NCBI GenBank assembly: GCA_029255685.2
Contig: CM055312.2
Location: 29,782,703 to 29,846,702, forward strand
Origin: Silene conica
Lineage: Eukaryota > Streptophyta > Magnoliopsida > Caryophyllales > Caryophyllaceae
Direction of reading: 5' to 3'
DNA: 64,000 bases
The notes beneath the pieces are model-generated. The model saw nothing but the letters and a program-made list of their open reading frames with translations, was not told the DNA's origin and did not search any database. Position 1 is the first letter of the stretch. The number at the start of each line of letters is the position of its first letter. Shown piece by piece: positions 41,801 through 53,600 of this stretch. A program made the translations under genes and the position numbers.

Positions 41801-44800
41801 TGATGCGTGCCTATTTTATGATGTTTTACATCTATTTTTACACGCATTTTGTCGCTCATTTACTATGTTTTAGCATTTATTTCCCAACAATTGTCTACTT
41901 TCGTATTTTTATGCTCTTTTGCAGATTTATACGAAAAAGGGATGATTTTATACCAAATTTATGCCCTCGGGATTTTTCATGACTAAGGACAAGAAGGAAC
42001 GAAGCCTAGCGCATATTTCAAGGCCTGTAGATAGCTTTAACAAGCAAAGAATCGATCTACGATGTTGCAGCCTGTTTCAAATGGCTATATCTCGAGTTCT
42101 AAAGCTGATAATGGAGTGATTCCAGTTGGACGTGAAAGATTATCCTCTTAGCTTTCCAACGCCGCAAGAATCGCTTAATTACGATAAGTAACGAAGAAAT
42201 GACAGCTGTTTTAAGATCGACGCGCGCTGCAGTCCCGACAATTGGGTCGACCGACCTCAGCGCAGACCCAGAAGTTTCCGCGAAGCCCATTAAAGTGTTT
42301 AGGTCATTAGGAAACTATTTAATTCCGCCTATTTAAGTTGAAGAGTCTATTGATATAATATACTCAAGAAGGGGGGGTTGAATTGAGTATGCCTTCTTTT
42401 TAAATCTTTTTCGATGTGTGTATGGTTGTATGATGATCTTCGAGTAAAACAAATAATAAGGAGCGACACAATATTTTTGAAGTGGTTCAGTCTCACACTT
42501 TGAGACCTACGTCCACTATTCTCGATTAATAAAATTAGTACCAACTCTGGATTACAATTTTATCAACCCTACTCGTGCAACTTTGATGTTAGTCGCAACT
42601 CTATCTAGATACCGTTAAATATCTAGCTATGACAAATAACGTTAAATATTTGCCTTACAATGAGTACCGCGAAATACTCGTTCTATCTTACGTTAATAAG
42701 ATAAAGTCTTCGATGTTTCTTGATGTCACAATGTCGAATGAATAAGATCAATGCTTGAGCACTTGAATCTTGAATCGGATATGACAATGAAAAGCTCGAA
42801 TCTTGAAGAACACGATCGGCGGTCTCTCTCTCGATTTTCGTGAATATGTGTATGTGTATTTCGTGTGTCTTAATGTATCATGTTAGTCTATTTATATAGA
42901 ATATATATCTAGGTAATTCAAACCCTAGATGATTTAGGAATATTACTAAAATTAGAATACTAGTCTTTTAGTAATACTACCTTAAATCTAATCTTAATAT
43001 ATTTAGGAAAGATTTAATAATATACTATAAGTATTATATAAGGAATCAATTTCCTAATTCATATTTAGGAAATATCTTTATATAATAAACAATTAGTATC
43101 CTTATTAAATCAACTTCCTAAACCATGTCAAAGATAATAAAATATATTATCATAATATAATCTTAGTTTGTTTAGGATATTAAATAAATACATAATATTT
43201 ACTTAATTTAATCCTATACGAATTATGGTAATCGTGTCATGTTACACGTTTCCCAAAGTCGTAACAAACTATATTTCCGATTATATTATTTGACAATTAA
43301 GATCATATAAAAATCCTTAGTTTATATTAGTAATAAATAATTATCTCATAAGAAAATTATTTATTCCTATTTAACTCAAAGATATTTTATATAATCCTAT
43401 TAAGATTAACAATTCTATATTTAGAATAGAATATCAATTAACCATTAATTGTACACGACATTATTTGGAAACAATTGTTTCGACCAAACACATATATTCC
43501 GACCATTTCTTCATAATATAGAGTTATAGCTACGAGCTATAACTTGAATCAATCTTGTACTAAAGCTATAGTTGATAAGTATAACTTTAGCTCATTATGC
43601 GCGCTTGTGATCTTCTATCAATCTTCGACTTAGTCAATTCATTGACTAATATGCTTGAATCTTTTATACTTGATTGATTAGATCTTGTTACTAATATTCT
43701 GTACACTTAACACACGATTATACGCACGAGTATATAATATATACATAGCTAGACTTGTCATTATCAAAACATAAGCATATATACTTCATAGATATTTGAA
43801 TATATGGTTCAACATTACGGGATTAGGGTTATTCATTCAGTTCTACATTCAGTTTTACCTATCAAATCTCACATCTAGTTTTAGTTTTAATCTTTCCATA
43901 ATCATCAAACACTTTTCTTTAGTTTTTTATATTGTTCATCATCAACCTTTCAACATTAATCAATAAAGCTTGTTCTTTCCGCCTTAATCCTTATTTCCGG
44001 TAATTCCTCTCTTAATTTATGTTTTATTATTGTTAGTTTATAATTATTGCATACGGTTAAGTTAGAATCCCAAGCCTTTATTATTATTATTGCATGTTTA
44101 GATTGATGTTCTTTATAATTTCCATGTTTATTCCTATTTTTATTATTGTTTCAATAGTTATGAGTAGCTAATTTCATATGTTAGGATGTAGGGAGTAAAT
44201 ATGCATAGATAGTATGAATTCTCGAATCAACATGTCGCAGGCAGGAGGTCGACCGACCACCATTATAGGTCGGCCGACCGACTCGTGTTTGAATTCTGTT
44301 TCGCTTTAATTTGTAGACTATAATAACCTACAATGAGACCAAAAGGAGACTTGTAGGATGTTAGTAATGACTTACCCAAGATTGAGAGATATGGGAAGGG
44401 CATTGGTTTACACTTTAAGACGGCTAGGTTACTCAAGACTGAAAGGTTTGTGACCTAGAATTTAGGAATCACCCTTATTGTAGACACCCAATAATTGTGA
44501 GACCTAGGAACTAATAGCATAGGCCGAAAGGAGCTATTAGGTAGCATAGACCTAAAGGATATGTTACACCCCTTACGCGACTGCAATACATGTTGACTTA
44601 GGATTTATATTATCTTAGCTTTTTATTACCCAAACATCCTATCATCTCTTTTATCATAATTTATTCTCATCTTTATTTACTTGTTTTATTTTATATTTGT
44701 TTTAGACTTAGCAACAATCAATCAAACCCCCTCTCTATTGTTACTTAATAGATTAAAAATTAGCAAACATAATTAACCTTGTCTCTCTGTGGTTCGACCC

Positions 44801-44871
44801 TTACTATCACTATCTATAGTTTTAGTTTGGTTTATAAATCTTATCTTTGACACCCACAACGACGGGTTTCA
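41801..44871 (+). repeat. Element D 3' LTR with internal insertion
   Basis: Matches 36576-38193 up to 42337, then resumes at 43814 after a 1476-bp insert. Without the insert it is 1595 bp. Differences from the 5' LTR are scattered substitutions, loss of one GGTCGACCGACC unit and an extra ATT. It ends GACGGGTTTCA. Confidence 0.92.
42338..43813 (+). mobile_element. Unclassified 1476-bp insertion in element D 3' LTR
   Basis: Its borders are exact by comparison with the intact 5' LTR. The ends read (G)TTGAAGAG...GGTTCAAC, a short inverted repeat. About 45 bp in is AAGAAGGGGGGGTTGAATTG, a purine tract of the kind seen next to SIRE-like copia LTRs. The rest is AT-rich and non-coding. There is no clear target duplication, and 4-5 bp of the target (CTAA) seem lost. 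It may be a solo LTR or LTR fragment of a copia element, or a non-autonomous DNA element. I cannot decide. Confidence 0.6.
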
Positions 44872-44876
44872 AGAAG

Positions 44877-46871
44877 ACCGAAATGTTTTATGCCGTGAGT
44901 ATTATTGTTATAAACCACAAAATAGACCAAAAAATATGATGTTGAGAGCTGGGAGATGCTAACAACAATATATTGTTGATATGTACGTAAAGTTAGAAAA
45001 CACTCGGTTAGACTACCTTAGGCATAATCAGGATACAATCAGGTCCGAGTTATACCAAGGCTTGCTTGACACCATTGATGCTGGTGAACAATGCGCAGCA
45101 AATGTAGGGCGACGCGTCATTCTCCCGACAACCTATATCGGTGGCCCTAGGGATATGAAGAGGAGATACCTTAGTGCGATGGCTCTTGTGCAGCGGTATG
45201 GAAAACAAGATTTTTTTATAACTATGACATGCAATGCAAATTCGCCAGAGATCAAAAGTGAGCTTGCACCTGGAGAAGAAGCTCAAAACCGTCCAGATAT
45301 CGTGGCTAGGGTCTTTCGAGCTAAATTGCTGTTATTAAAAAAAATGATGGATGAAAAAATATTTGGAGAAGTTGCTGCATTTGTATATGTAGTGGAATTC
45401 CAAAAGAGAGGATTGCGTGATGCACATTTCTTATTGATTATGAAGCCTGGTAGCAGGATGAATTGCCCAGTTGACTTTGACAAATTTGTGTCAGCTGAAA
45501 TTCCTCCCCAGTCAAATGCGAACCTGCGTGCAGCTGTGAAAAAAACATATGATGCACGGTCCATGTGGAAAACTAGACTTTGAGTGTGCATGTATGAAAC
45601 ATAAAAGCAGTCAAGGTAAGTGTAAGTACTTATATCCCAAACCATACGCAGCTGAGACAACCAACAATGATGATGGTTACCCAGTGTACAAGCGTAAGCC
45701 GACAACTGAAAGTGTGCGCGTAAGAGGTCAAATGCTTAACAATCGCTGGGTAGTTCCATACAACCCATATCTAACAGACCTTTTTGACTGCCACTTGAAT
45801 GTGGAAGTGTGCTCAACTATTCAAGCAGTGAAGTACCTATATAAGTATGTTTACAAGGCTCATGACAGGATATTATCAATGTTGCGGCAGAAGGTGAAGT
45901 CAAACCGGTGGACGAAATACAACAGTATCAGACTGGCCGATGGGTATCTCCTATTGAAGCAATCTGGCGTATTTATGGATTTGATCTATTTGAAATACAA
46001 CCTGCACTGATGGCGCTGCCAGTTCATCTAGAAGGTATGCAGACTATACAGATGAGACCTCACGAAAAGTTAGCTCGTGTATTATCTAACCAAAAGCGTA
46101 TAAGAACTCCACTAACCGAATTCTTTAGGTTGAATGGTGAAAATGCTACAAATCCAACATGGAGACATCTATATGGGAGCTTCACTGAGAACTACTGATG
46201 GGATACATCTCAACGGACATGGTTGAAGCGTAAGAACAAAACATTTGTAGTAGCCCGACTTGTTTTCGTGGCTTCTTTAGAAGGAGAACGCTACTTCCTG
46301 CGTTTGTTGTTGACACACGTAGTTGCTCCAAAATCTTTTGCAGACTTGAGAACTGTCGATGGTTATGAATGTGCAACTTTCCAGGAAGCTGCGCTCAAAA
46401 GGCAACTAATTGAAGATGCCAATATGGTAGAGCTGTGTTTAGATGAGGCTAAATAAGTAGAGATGCCAGCTGGCTTGCGGCGTCTACTTGCAACTCTGCT
46501 AATATTTTTCCAGCCTAAGGACCCAAGTGCGCTGTGGGATAAATACTACAGTTCATTGTTGGAGGACTATAGAAAAGAACACCCAGGCGATCCCTACACT
46601 GCACGGGTTCTTACTGTCCAACGTTTGGAGCAACAGGTAGAAGCAATGGGCATAACTCTGAAAAGTTTTGGCTTATCAGATTTGATAAATCCACAGGATT
46701 CAGTATTACGACCGTCATAGGATACAGTTGATGCAGTCAACGCACCAATACCGGATGAATGTGTCATGTGTCACAAGTCATTGAACCAAGAGCAGCAAGA
46801 GGCTTTTGACAAGATAGTTGATTATGCTACACATAATAAACCTGGGGCCTTTTTTGTAGATGGGCCGGGAG
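44877..46871 (+). pseudogene. Helitron Rep (HUH) domain and start of PIF1-like helicase
   Basis: Continues the split exon: CREYYCYKPQ, a TAA at 44960, then QQYIVDMYVKLENTRLDYLR and RRVILPTTYIGGPRDMKRRY. The HUH site, usually PHAHFL, reads RDAHFLLIM, so the first metal-binding His is lost. After a frameshift at an A7 run (45539-45545) come CGKLDFECACMK and the two-tyrosine motif KYLYKYVYKAHDR. A further shift near 45880 leads to VDEIQQYQTGRWVSP and LTEFFRLN. Stops lie at 46196, 46454 and 46718. The helicase begins LNQEQQEAFDKI and ends AFFVDGPG, where copia-2 cuts the Walker A motif. Rep would nick and join single strands in rolling-circle transposition; this copy cannot. Confidence 0.92.
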
Positions 46872-47883
46872 TGTTGGGAAATGTGTCCTCAACAATAGTG
46901 CGATCACGTAATTAAATCTCATAACGAGAATGCGCAAGGGATGATACGATTTATATTAGTCAACTGACCTACATTAATCGGTAATGATTGGCTAGCTAGA
47001 GTTTGACATTACTGTCGTAAGACGGTGGTGGTCAGTTGATCCCTTTAGGTCACACCTTTAAGACAATTCCCTTAAATGATAAAGTGATCAAATGTATAAT
47101 GATACGATTTGATCATATTACTTAAACTCGTATATCGAGAAATTAGAGGTTAAATCTTATTGTAAGATTTATGTTTAAAATTGAAACGTGTCAATTGTTA
47201 AACAATAAACGATATTTTATAATATCGTAATTAGAATGAATCGGGTTATAATTATTACAAAAGTTGTAAATCGTATTGACGATTATTATAAGTGACCATT
47301 TTACAATTAGTAATTTCGAATTACGTGTCAACTTGATAAATGAGATTTATTAATTTATGAATAATATTTATTTGATAAGTATGTATGATTAAATTAAAAC
47401 AATTGTTATTTTATTAAATTGTGACATATTGTATGTCACATAACATAAAATTGTAAGGTTGATAAAATTGTAAAATGAGGTCCATATTAGTGTATGTGTG
47501 CCGGTTTTGGGGTGTATAACAAGGAATGATTTAAGTGTTTTTGAGTTTTTAAAAACACAATCATTAAAGTACCTTGAGACTATTACCTATGAGCCACCCT
47601 ATCTACATGGGAAAGGGGTGTATGTGTTCCCCCTTGGAGCCCTCCCATACCCGGCCACACCACACCCCAAGCACCACACCATAAATAAGTATGAGATACT
47701 CACATACAAACCCTAGTTCTAATGTTGGCATAATTTTCTAAGTGTAGAAAACTAATAAAATCCTCTAAGCAATATTATTAGATAATATTAATACTAGTTA
47801 TATAAGATATATAAATTAGTATACTAAGTTCATATTATTTGAACTTACATAGTTTAAGGAGAAACCGATTCTTAGTCTAGCAA
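46872..47883 (+). repeat. Copia-2 LTR, left part (interrupted by gypsy-C)
   Basis: Starts TGTTGGGAAATGTGTCCTC inside the Helitron helicase (presumed TSD GGGAG, 46867-46871). Early sequence and the paired inverted repeats (46960-47039) match the other two copia families. It reaches 1012 bp before gypsy-C inserts at 47884. The remainder, and whether this is a solo LTR or a 5' LTR, lies beyond the window. The ORF at 47498-47716 has no family features. Confidence 0.8.
46960..47039 (+). other. Two-stem inverted repeat in copia-2 LTR
   Basis: Outer arms TCAACTGACC (46960-46969) and GGTCAGTTGA (47030-47039) pair over 10 bp. Inner arms CGGTAATG (46979-46986) and CATTACTG (47007-47014) pair with one G-U. 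Compared with copia-1, the outer arms differ at several positions on both sides while keeping complementarity. Confidence 0.75.
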
Positions 47884-48265
47884 TGTAACACCCCCATTTA
47901 TTTAAGGGCCTGTACTAGGACTCCTCAGATAAATAAGGGTGTTACCATCTCGGTTTCCCGAGGCAGTAGATACGAAGGAAGATAAACTGTACTTTAAATA
48001 AAATTTAACTCAAGACATGTTCTTACATCCGTATCCAAAAGTCTTAACAAAACAAATAAAGTACAACTCGTATTAAACTGACTAAGGTGATCTAGACATC
48101 TAATCTGGTCCGGATCCAAGCTCTTCCTCCCATAGCTCCCCCTTAGTCTCAGCCACCTGTCAATCTGCTCCCCAATAAATTGGTTCATCACAGGTGATCA
48201 CGAATACATAGGGTCAACCACGAGGTTGAGTAGGGAAAAGAATAAATATAACAATATAATAAACT

Positions 48266-48395
48266 CCGCACCGATCCAACGCCAAATAAACTCCGCACCG
48301 ATCCAACGCCATATATATACTCCGCACCGATCCAACGCCATATATACTCCGCACCGATCCAACACCATATATACTCTGCACCGATCCAACACCAT
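48266..48395 (+). repeat. Five tandem LTR repeats, 27-31 bp
   Basis: Unit ACTCCGCACCGATCCAACGC plus a variable CATATATA tail. The same array restarts at 63893 in the 5' LTR. Gypsy-B has an unrelated 29-bp array at the equivalent place. Confidence 0.9.
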
Positions 48396-48920
48396 ATCAC
48401 AAGACCCAATATATATTCACATTGTAACGATATCTCAGAACAATATAGATAACACAATATAACGATCACATCATATTATATCACAAGCATGCTTAATAAT
48501 AAATAAGAACAGTTTACACAACATCATATATAGTATTTTCCCCTACCTGAAATAGTAGGTAACGCAGATAAACCCGAGGCTTGTTTAGAAATGTTCCACG
48601 CGAAACCCGCTACCTAAACAAATATTATTTAATTAATAAACACCCTAATACTCGTAATACGTGTGCACATTCCATTTATAGAAACTTCCTATATTTAGAA
48701 AGCTTCCTAACAACCGAGGTTTACCCAAAAGCAACTTTCTAAATATAGTAACTTCTAAAAATAGTAACTTCCAAAAATAGATGCTTTGAATAGAAATAAA
48801 TTTGAATTTCAAAATTCTCATTAAACCATGTCAAAACTTTCTTATAATAAAATATATACTCATAATAGCAAAGATCATAATAATAAAGGCAATAATAAAA
48901 ATAAGAATAATAATATTAAT

Positions 48921-48921
48921 G

Positions 48922-48999
<78 letters not shown>
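48921..48999 (+). repeat. AAT microsatellite in gypsy-C 3' LTR
   Basis: About 26 AAT units, in the same LTR position as the two gypsy-B arrays. Confidence 0.93.
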
Positions 49000-49328
49000 T
49001 GAGAAAAAGCTTAGAAAGACTCGAAAACCCAGCCCCCTCTAAACGACCTAAACCCGCGACAACACCATAGACCACCACTTCGAACACCGGTATCCACCAC
49101 CACTCAACACCACCGACCACCATCTACCAATACAACACCACCACACCTCCCGTCACCTGCCGACAGCCCCAACCAAGGCTGCTGAAATCAGACCAGAAAC
49201 ATATATACTCCCCAGACTCCCCTGAACAGACCCGATATCGACGGCTGTTACCACCGCTAAAACTAACCACGACTACCACCAGACGCCACCTCTGACACTC
49301 CCTTTAACCACGGTGGTGTTACTGTATT

Positions 49329-50632
49329 TGTTGGAGTAGTGTCCTCCACAATAATGCTTCTACATAATAAATCTCGTACAAGGAATAAAAGGGATTTATA
49401 TTTTATATGTTTGTCAGCTGGACAACGTTAATCGGTAATGATTGACTGACTAGAGTTTGACATTACTGTCGTATGACGGCGGTGACCAGCTGATCCCTTT
49501 AGGTCACACCTACAGGATGATGCCCAAATGGAAAAATTAATTATTTGTATAAGATACAAGTTAATTAATTCCTTGTTTAGGTTGACTTTTATTAGTCAAG
49601 TGAATTTAATGTTTGATGAAGAGTAAAGTACTCAGGCCATAAGATTTTATTATTCGGTTATATAATAATTGAATAATAAATATAATACAATATTTAGTAA
49701 TTAATAGTTAATTTACTAAATATATACGTAATATGTATTATTTATGAGGTGGAGGAAATTAGCGAATTAATGTTACAAGAAGTTGTAAAATTAGCTAAAC
49801 GGGTTTTATAAGATTCATTTTTTGTTGAAAATGATAAAATGACACTTAAATGTTAAGTGTATTTTATTTACTACTTTGTATTATTTAAGTGTTAAATAAT
49901 CAAATAAATATTTTTATTATATAAGATAATTAAATATTCGAGTTATATGCATTTGAATGACAAATGTTGAAAGACGAAATAAGACCCGGAATACCATATG
50001 TAAACCGAGAATATGGAGATAAGGTGACCATAATAGGTCTTTGTCTTCCACTCATGTTTATGAGTATTATAAACTCATTTGTTTACATTTGATGGCCTAT
50101 AAATAGGCTACTATTCCGATCCACATATTCTTAGTGTAAAAATCTGGAGAATTAAAATCCTTTAAATACATACTTCTTGTTAAGCCATTTAAGGGGAAAA
50201 ATAGAAGACTTAAGATCTTCATCTTCAACCTCTAAAATTGATCGAAATTTGATCAATCTTCATCAAAATAAATTCACAAAAATTAATATACTTCTTATAT
50301 TATCAAAGTCATAATATTTATAGTATAAAAAAACAAGGTTTACACTAAACTATATCTAGTTAATATACTTAGTGTTTTTGGGCTAGTCTTGGGTGCAACC
50401 AAAGGAGGTCACCTATTTTGGTGACTTGGGTTATGGAGGATCATCCTACACTATTTTAGCTCAAGAACTACAAAGGTAGGAGACATTTGTAGTGCAAAAA
50501 ATGTCATCTTACCAATGTAAGAAAGTTTCTTCTTATTAATTTTTGCATGCATGTATTATTTAGACCACCTTATGAAATTAGCTTGTAATTTTAATATCAT
50601 TAGAGAGTCTAATTAGGTCTAAATTCCTAACA
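49329..50632 (+). repeat. Copia-3 5' LTR
   Basis: 1304 bp. It contains the paired inverted repeats at 49414-49493; here the outer stem has one mismatch that is absent in the 3' LTR copy. Confidence 0.95.
49414..49493 (+). other. Two-stem inverted repeat in copia-3 5' LTR
   Basis: Outer arms TCAGCTGGAC (49414-49423) and GACCAGCTGA (49484-49493) pair except for one base. Inner arms CGGTAATG (49433-49440) and CATTACTG (49461-49468) pair with one G-U. Confidence 0.75.
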
Positions 50633-50634
50633 AG

Positions 50635-50646
50635 TGGTATCAGAGC
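50635..50646 (+). promoter_or_regulatory. Copia-3 primer binding site
   Basis: TGGTATCAGAGC, a perfect match to the initiator tRNA-Met site, 2 bp after the 5' LTR. Confidence 0.92.
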
Positions 50647-53600
50647 GTTGTTACATACATGCATGTTGTCTTAAGACGATTTTATGAGTTTATGAGATAA
50701 ATTAGTAAAGTTGATATTTTTATGTTAAAATTAGTTTTATCAAAAAATATGGTCTTGCATGTATATAATTTGGTCATATAGTTATATGGGTCGAAAATTT
50801 AATTTATGTAAAAATTTATGACTTATTTTTACTTAATATGGCATAAAATTGGAAGAACATGCATTAAAATTGATTAAGAGTTAATTTAATTAAGTTGCAT
50901 GTTAATTTTATGTATGTTTATTTAGAAATAACTACATGCATTTTCTATTTGTGATAAATAGAAATTTTTAAGTGAATGTGATTAATTTAGATAGTTTATT
51001 GATTTTTATTCGATAAAAATTGGTACATAATGGTTATTTTAAAATAAATAAATATTTTATTTTTGGGGCACGAAAATTTTGTTTTTTAAGCTCCTGAAAA
51101 TATTCTAAAATTTCCAAAATTTTCATTTAAATTTATTTTAATTTTTATGATTTAATTTGGAATTAAATCGTAAAATTGCATTTTACCGACAAATATTGTG
51201 GTATATGTTGGAATCAATTTTATAACCATTTTTTTTTTCAACATGCATGGCATTTTGGTACAATATCATAATGTATAAAATTTTAAAATTTTATTTTCCA
51301 TAATTTTTATTAATTTAATGGATTGTTTTCATAATAATCATGAATTATTATGTTATTTTTATCATAAAATGTATATTAAACCCATATAATGTCAAATTAA
51401 TTAGTGTGACTAATCATTTTGAGGTTGGACCAGATTATAATGAGAGATCCATCTTAAAATTGTTTTAAGAATTGATTAAGAATTTTTAATGGTTAAAAAT
51501 CCCGCTTAACAAGCTCGCATGATCGTTGTTGGTAAGTTGGACGATGTGGCATGTCATATTTATTACAATGCATTTTATTATTCATATGGATGAATGTATT
51601 TAAATTAATGTAATTTTACCTTATATGGCCATAGGTAGAAATTGGTATTATCCCCAATGTATGGGAATACCGGTTTAATTTGTAATTTATTGCGATTTCG
51701 TATCGCTAATTTGTAATTAATTAATAGTTTTATTTTATTTACAATTTGTATAATAGGATATTTCCATGTAATTTTATTTCTAGTAGTATTATTGATTTTG
51801 TAAAAGACGGAGGTTCCTAAAAGACAATGTTATTTTCCGAAAGGAATTCCGAAATCCAAAAGAAGGAGGCCATTTCATTGAAGACCCTAGGGACCAAGGA
51901 GTTGGTTTCCGAAGTGTAATAGAATAGTTAATTAGATTACCTAGGTGGCCATATAAGGATTTTATTTCTTGCTTATCTTCATGCCAAATCGTCATTACAT
52001 GTTTTTTTTATTTTTTATTTTTTATTTTTTATTTTTTTTTTCCGTTGTTATCGATTCAATTGTCTACCATTCGCCAATTTTGTTCACTTAAAAGTGATAG
52101 ACAATTAAATTGATAAGATCACTCACTTTTAAAATTGAGATAAAGCCTTACCAAGTATTAGCACCTATGAATCCCTTCTTCATTAGAGGCAGACTCGGCT
52201 CACCGGGGTACTCTCTTTTTACGTTGGGTAAGTAGGGTAATAAAAGCTATTACACGTGAAAATTGGTTGGACTCAACGGGATTAATGTGGGATGAATCGG
52301 CCTCACCGTGCCCATGATTAGTTCCGGGGCTAACAGATAGTTTTTTGAGAAAATCTGTCAACCAAGAGTTCTAGTGGTAGAATCAGTCAAATTGTTGACT
52401 CACCAAATTTATATAAATAAGGGATGAATCGGCTCACCGTGCCCGTGTTCATATAAAGATGGGTCTTGAAATCGTTTATATAATTCAGTGGGAGATCATT
52501 ATATAAATGCCTATTTATTGAAACTTGTTAAAGTTATTTTTCAAGTATTTATTTACGATGAATGTTAAATTTCCCACTTATTCCGTTTATTATTTTATAT
52601 CGCGCAATGACTATATATTCAACTCGCTCCTCCATTTATAGAATCGATAATCCGTTATACATGAAAAAATAGTTTTCTAAGAGTATACGGTAACTTGTTT
52701 AATCGATTATTCATCTTTTCTCCGATTTACCACCATAGCTAATTAGAAAAATGCATTTACATTTGATCCTCATATTGTCTGTTGTAAAGATCTCTTATGA
52801 AGAGGATAAACTGAATTTTGCTTAAATCAAAAGTGTTTCGATTTTACAATATCATTTTATTTACAACAATATTACTACAATCTTATTGCTCGTGATATAA
52901 ATGGTTATACATACTTAAATTGTTTAAGTACTTATTAAATTCATTGGGAACTGATTGGTAATATGATTTGCAATCGAAATCATGATTAACCAATGATCAT
53001 ATTCACTTTATTAAGTTTCTTAGAAGTGAGTGGGAGCTCTAAGAGGGATGTATATATCTTAATAGTTAAGATTAGGACGAGGTTCAAAAGAGAATTTGGT
53101 TTAAGTATTTGGTTTAAGGCAAAGGTTAATAAGGATAAGCTATTGTGAATAGCAACACCAAACCATAGTGCAAGGCCAATCCTAACCAAATTTGTTGACA
53201 TTTTAATTGAAATATTACATTAATAGAAAAATACCCCTAATTTTTGAATAAGAAAGTTAGGTGTGTGACACCTAAAAGGTTCGTTCTTTTCTAGATATCT
53301 ATATGATTGACGTTAGTTATACTTCTACCACTTCATCAATATTTGATATCGATAGTGGTTATAATAATTGTTATTGGTTCATGAGATGATAGTCATGAGA
53401 TGATAGTCGTGTGACGATTAGCTTTTAACTAATGTTAACTATCTCGTAGGAAATGGAACTAGAGTAGTTGTCATTCCATTATGAGGCTTATAAGTGTTAT
53501 AAATATGTACTTAATCTAGTTTTTTGGTTTAGAATTGTGTTTTAATAAAAGTTTTATGTAAGACACATAGGGTCACTCATGTGATATAAACAAAAGTTGT

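Larger units (their letters stand above)
36576..44871 (+). mobile_element. Element D: Athila-like gag-only LTR retrotransposon (TR-GAG type)
   Basis: The LTRs are 36576-38193 and 41801-44871; the latter contains a 1476-bp insert. They begin TGATGCG and end ATCA or TTCA, and are flanked by TSD AGAAG (36571-36575, 44872-44876). The primer site matches tRNA-Asp, as in Athila. The interior (38194-41800, 3.6 kb) has one gag-like frame and no protease, RT, RNase H or integrase. It therefore fits non-autonomous terminal-repeat retrotransposons with a GAG domain. LTR similarity is high, so it moved fairly recently using pol from a relative. It split a Helitron exon. Confidence 0.9.
35214..46871 (+). 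mobile_element. Helitron RepHel region, decayed and interrupted (ends not found)
   Basis: Exons of a plant Helitron replication initiator/helicase run left to right, interrupted by element D (36576-44871) and cut at the helicase P-loop by copia-2 (46872). The 5' TC terminus, and the 3' CTRR end with its hairpin, are not identifiable. The left end may lie anywhere upstream, possibly including the dsRBD-like genes; the right end is beyond the window. Several frameshifts and stops show that it is long dead. Confidence 0.85.

Noticed and set aside
45050-45705. Minus-strand frames opposite the Helitron Rep region
   Set aside because: They are shadows of the Rep coding strand, which carries the recognisable family motifs.
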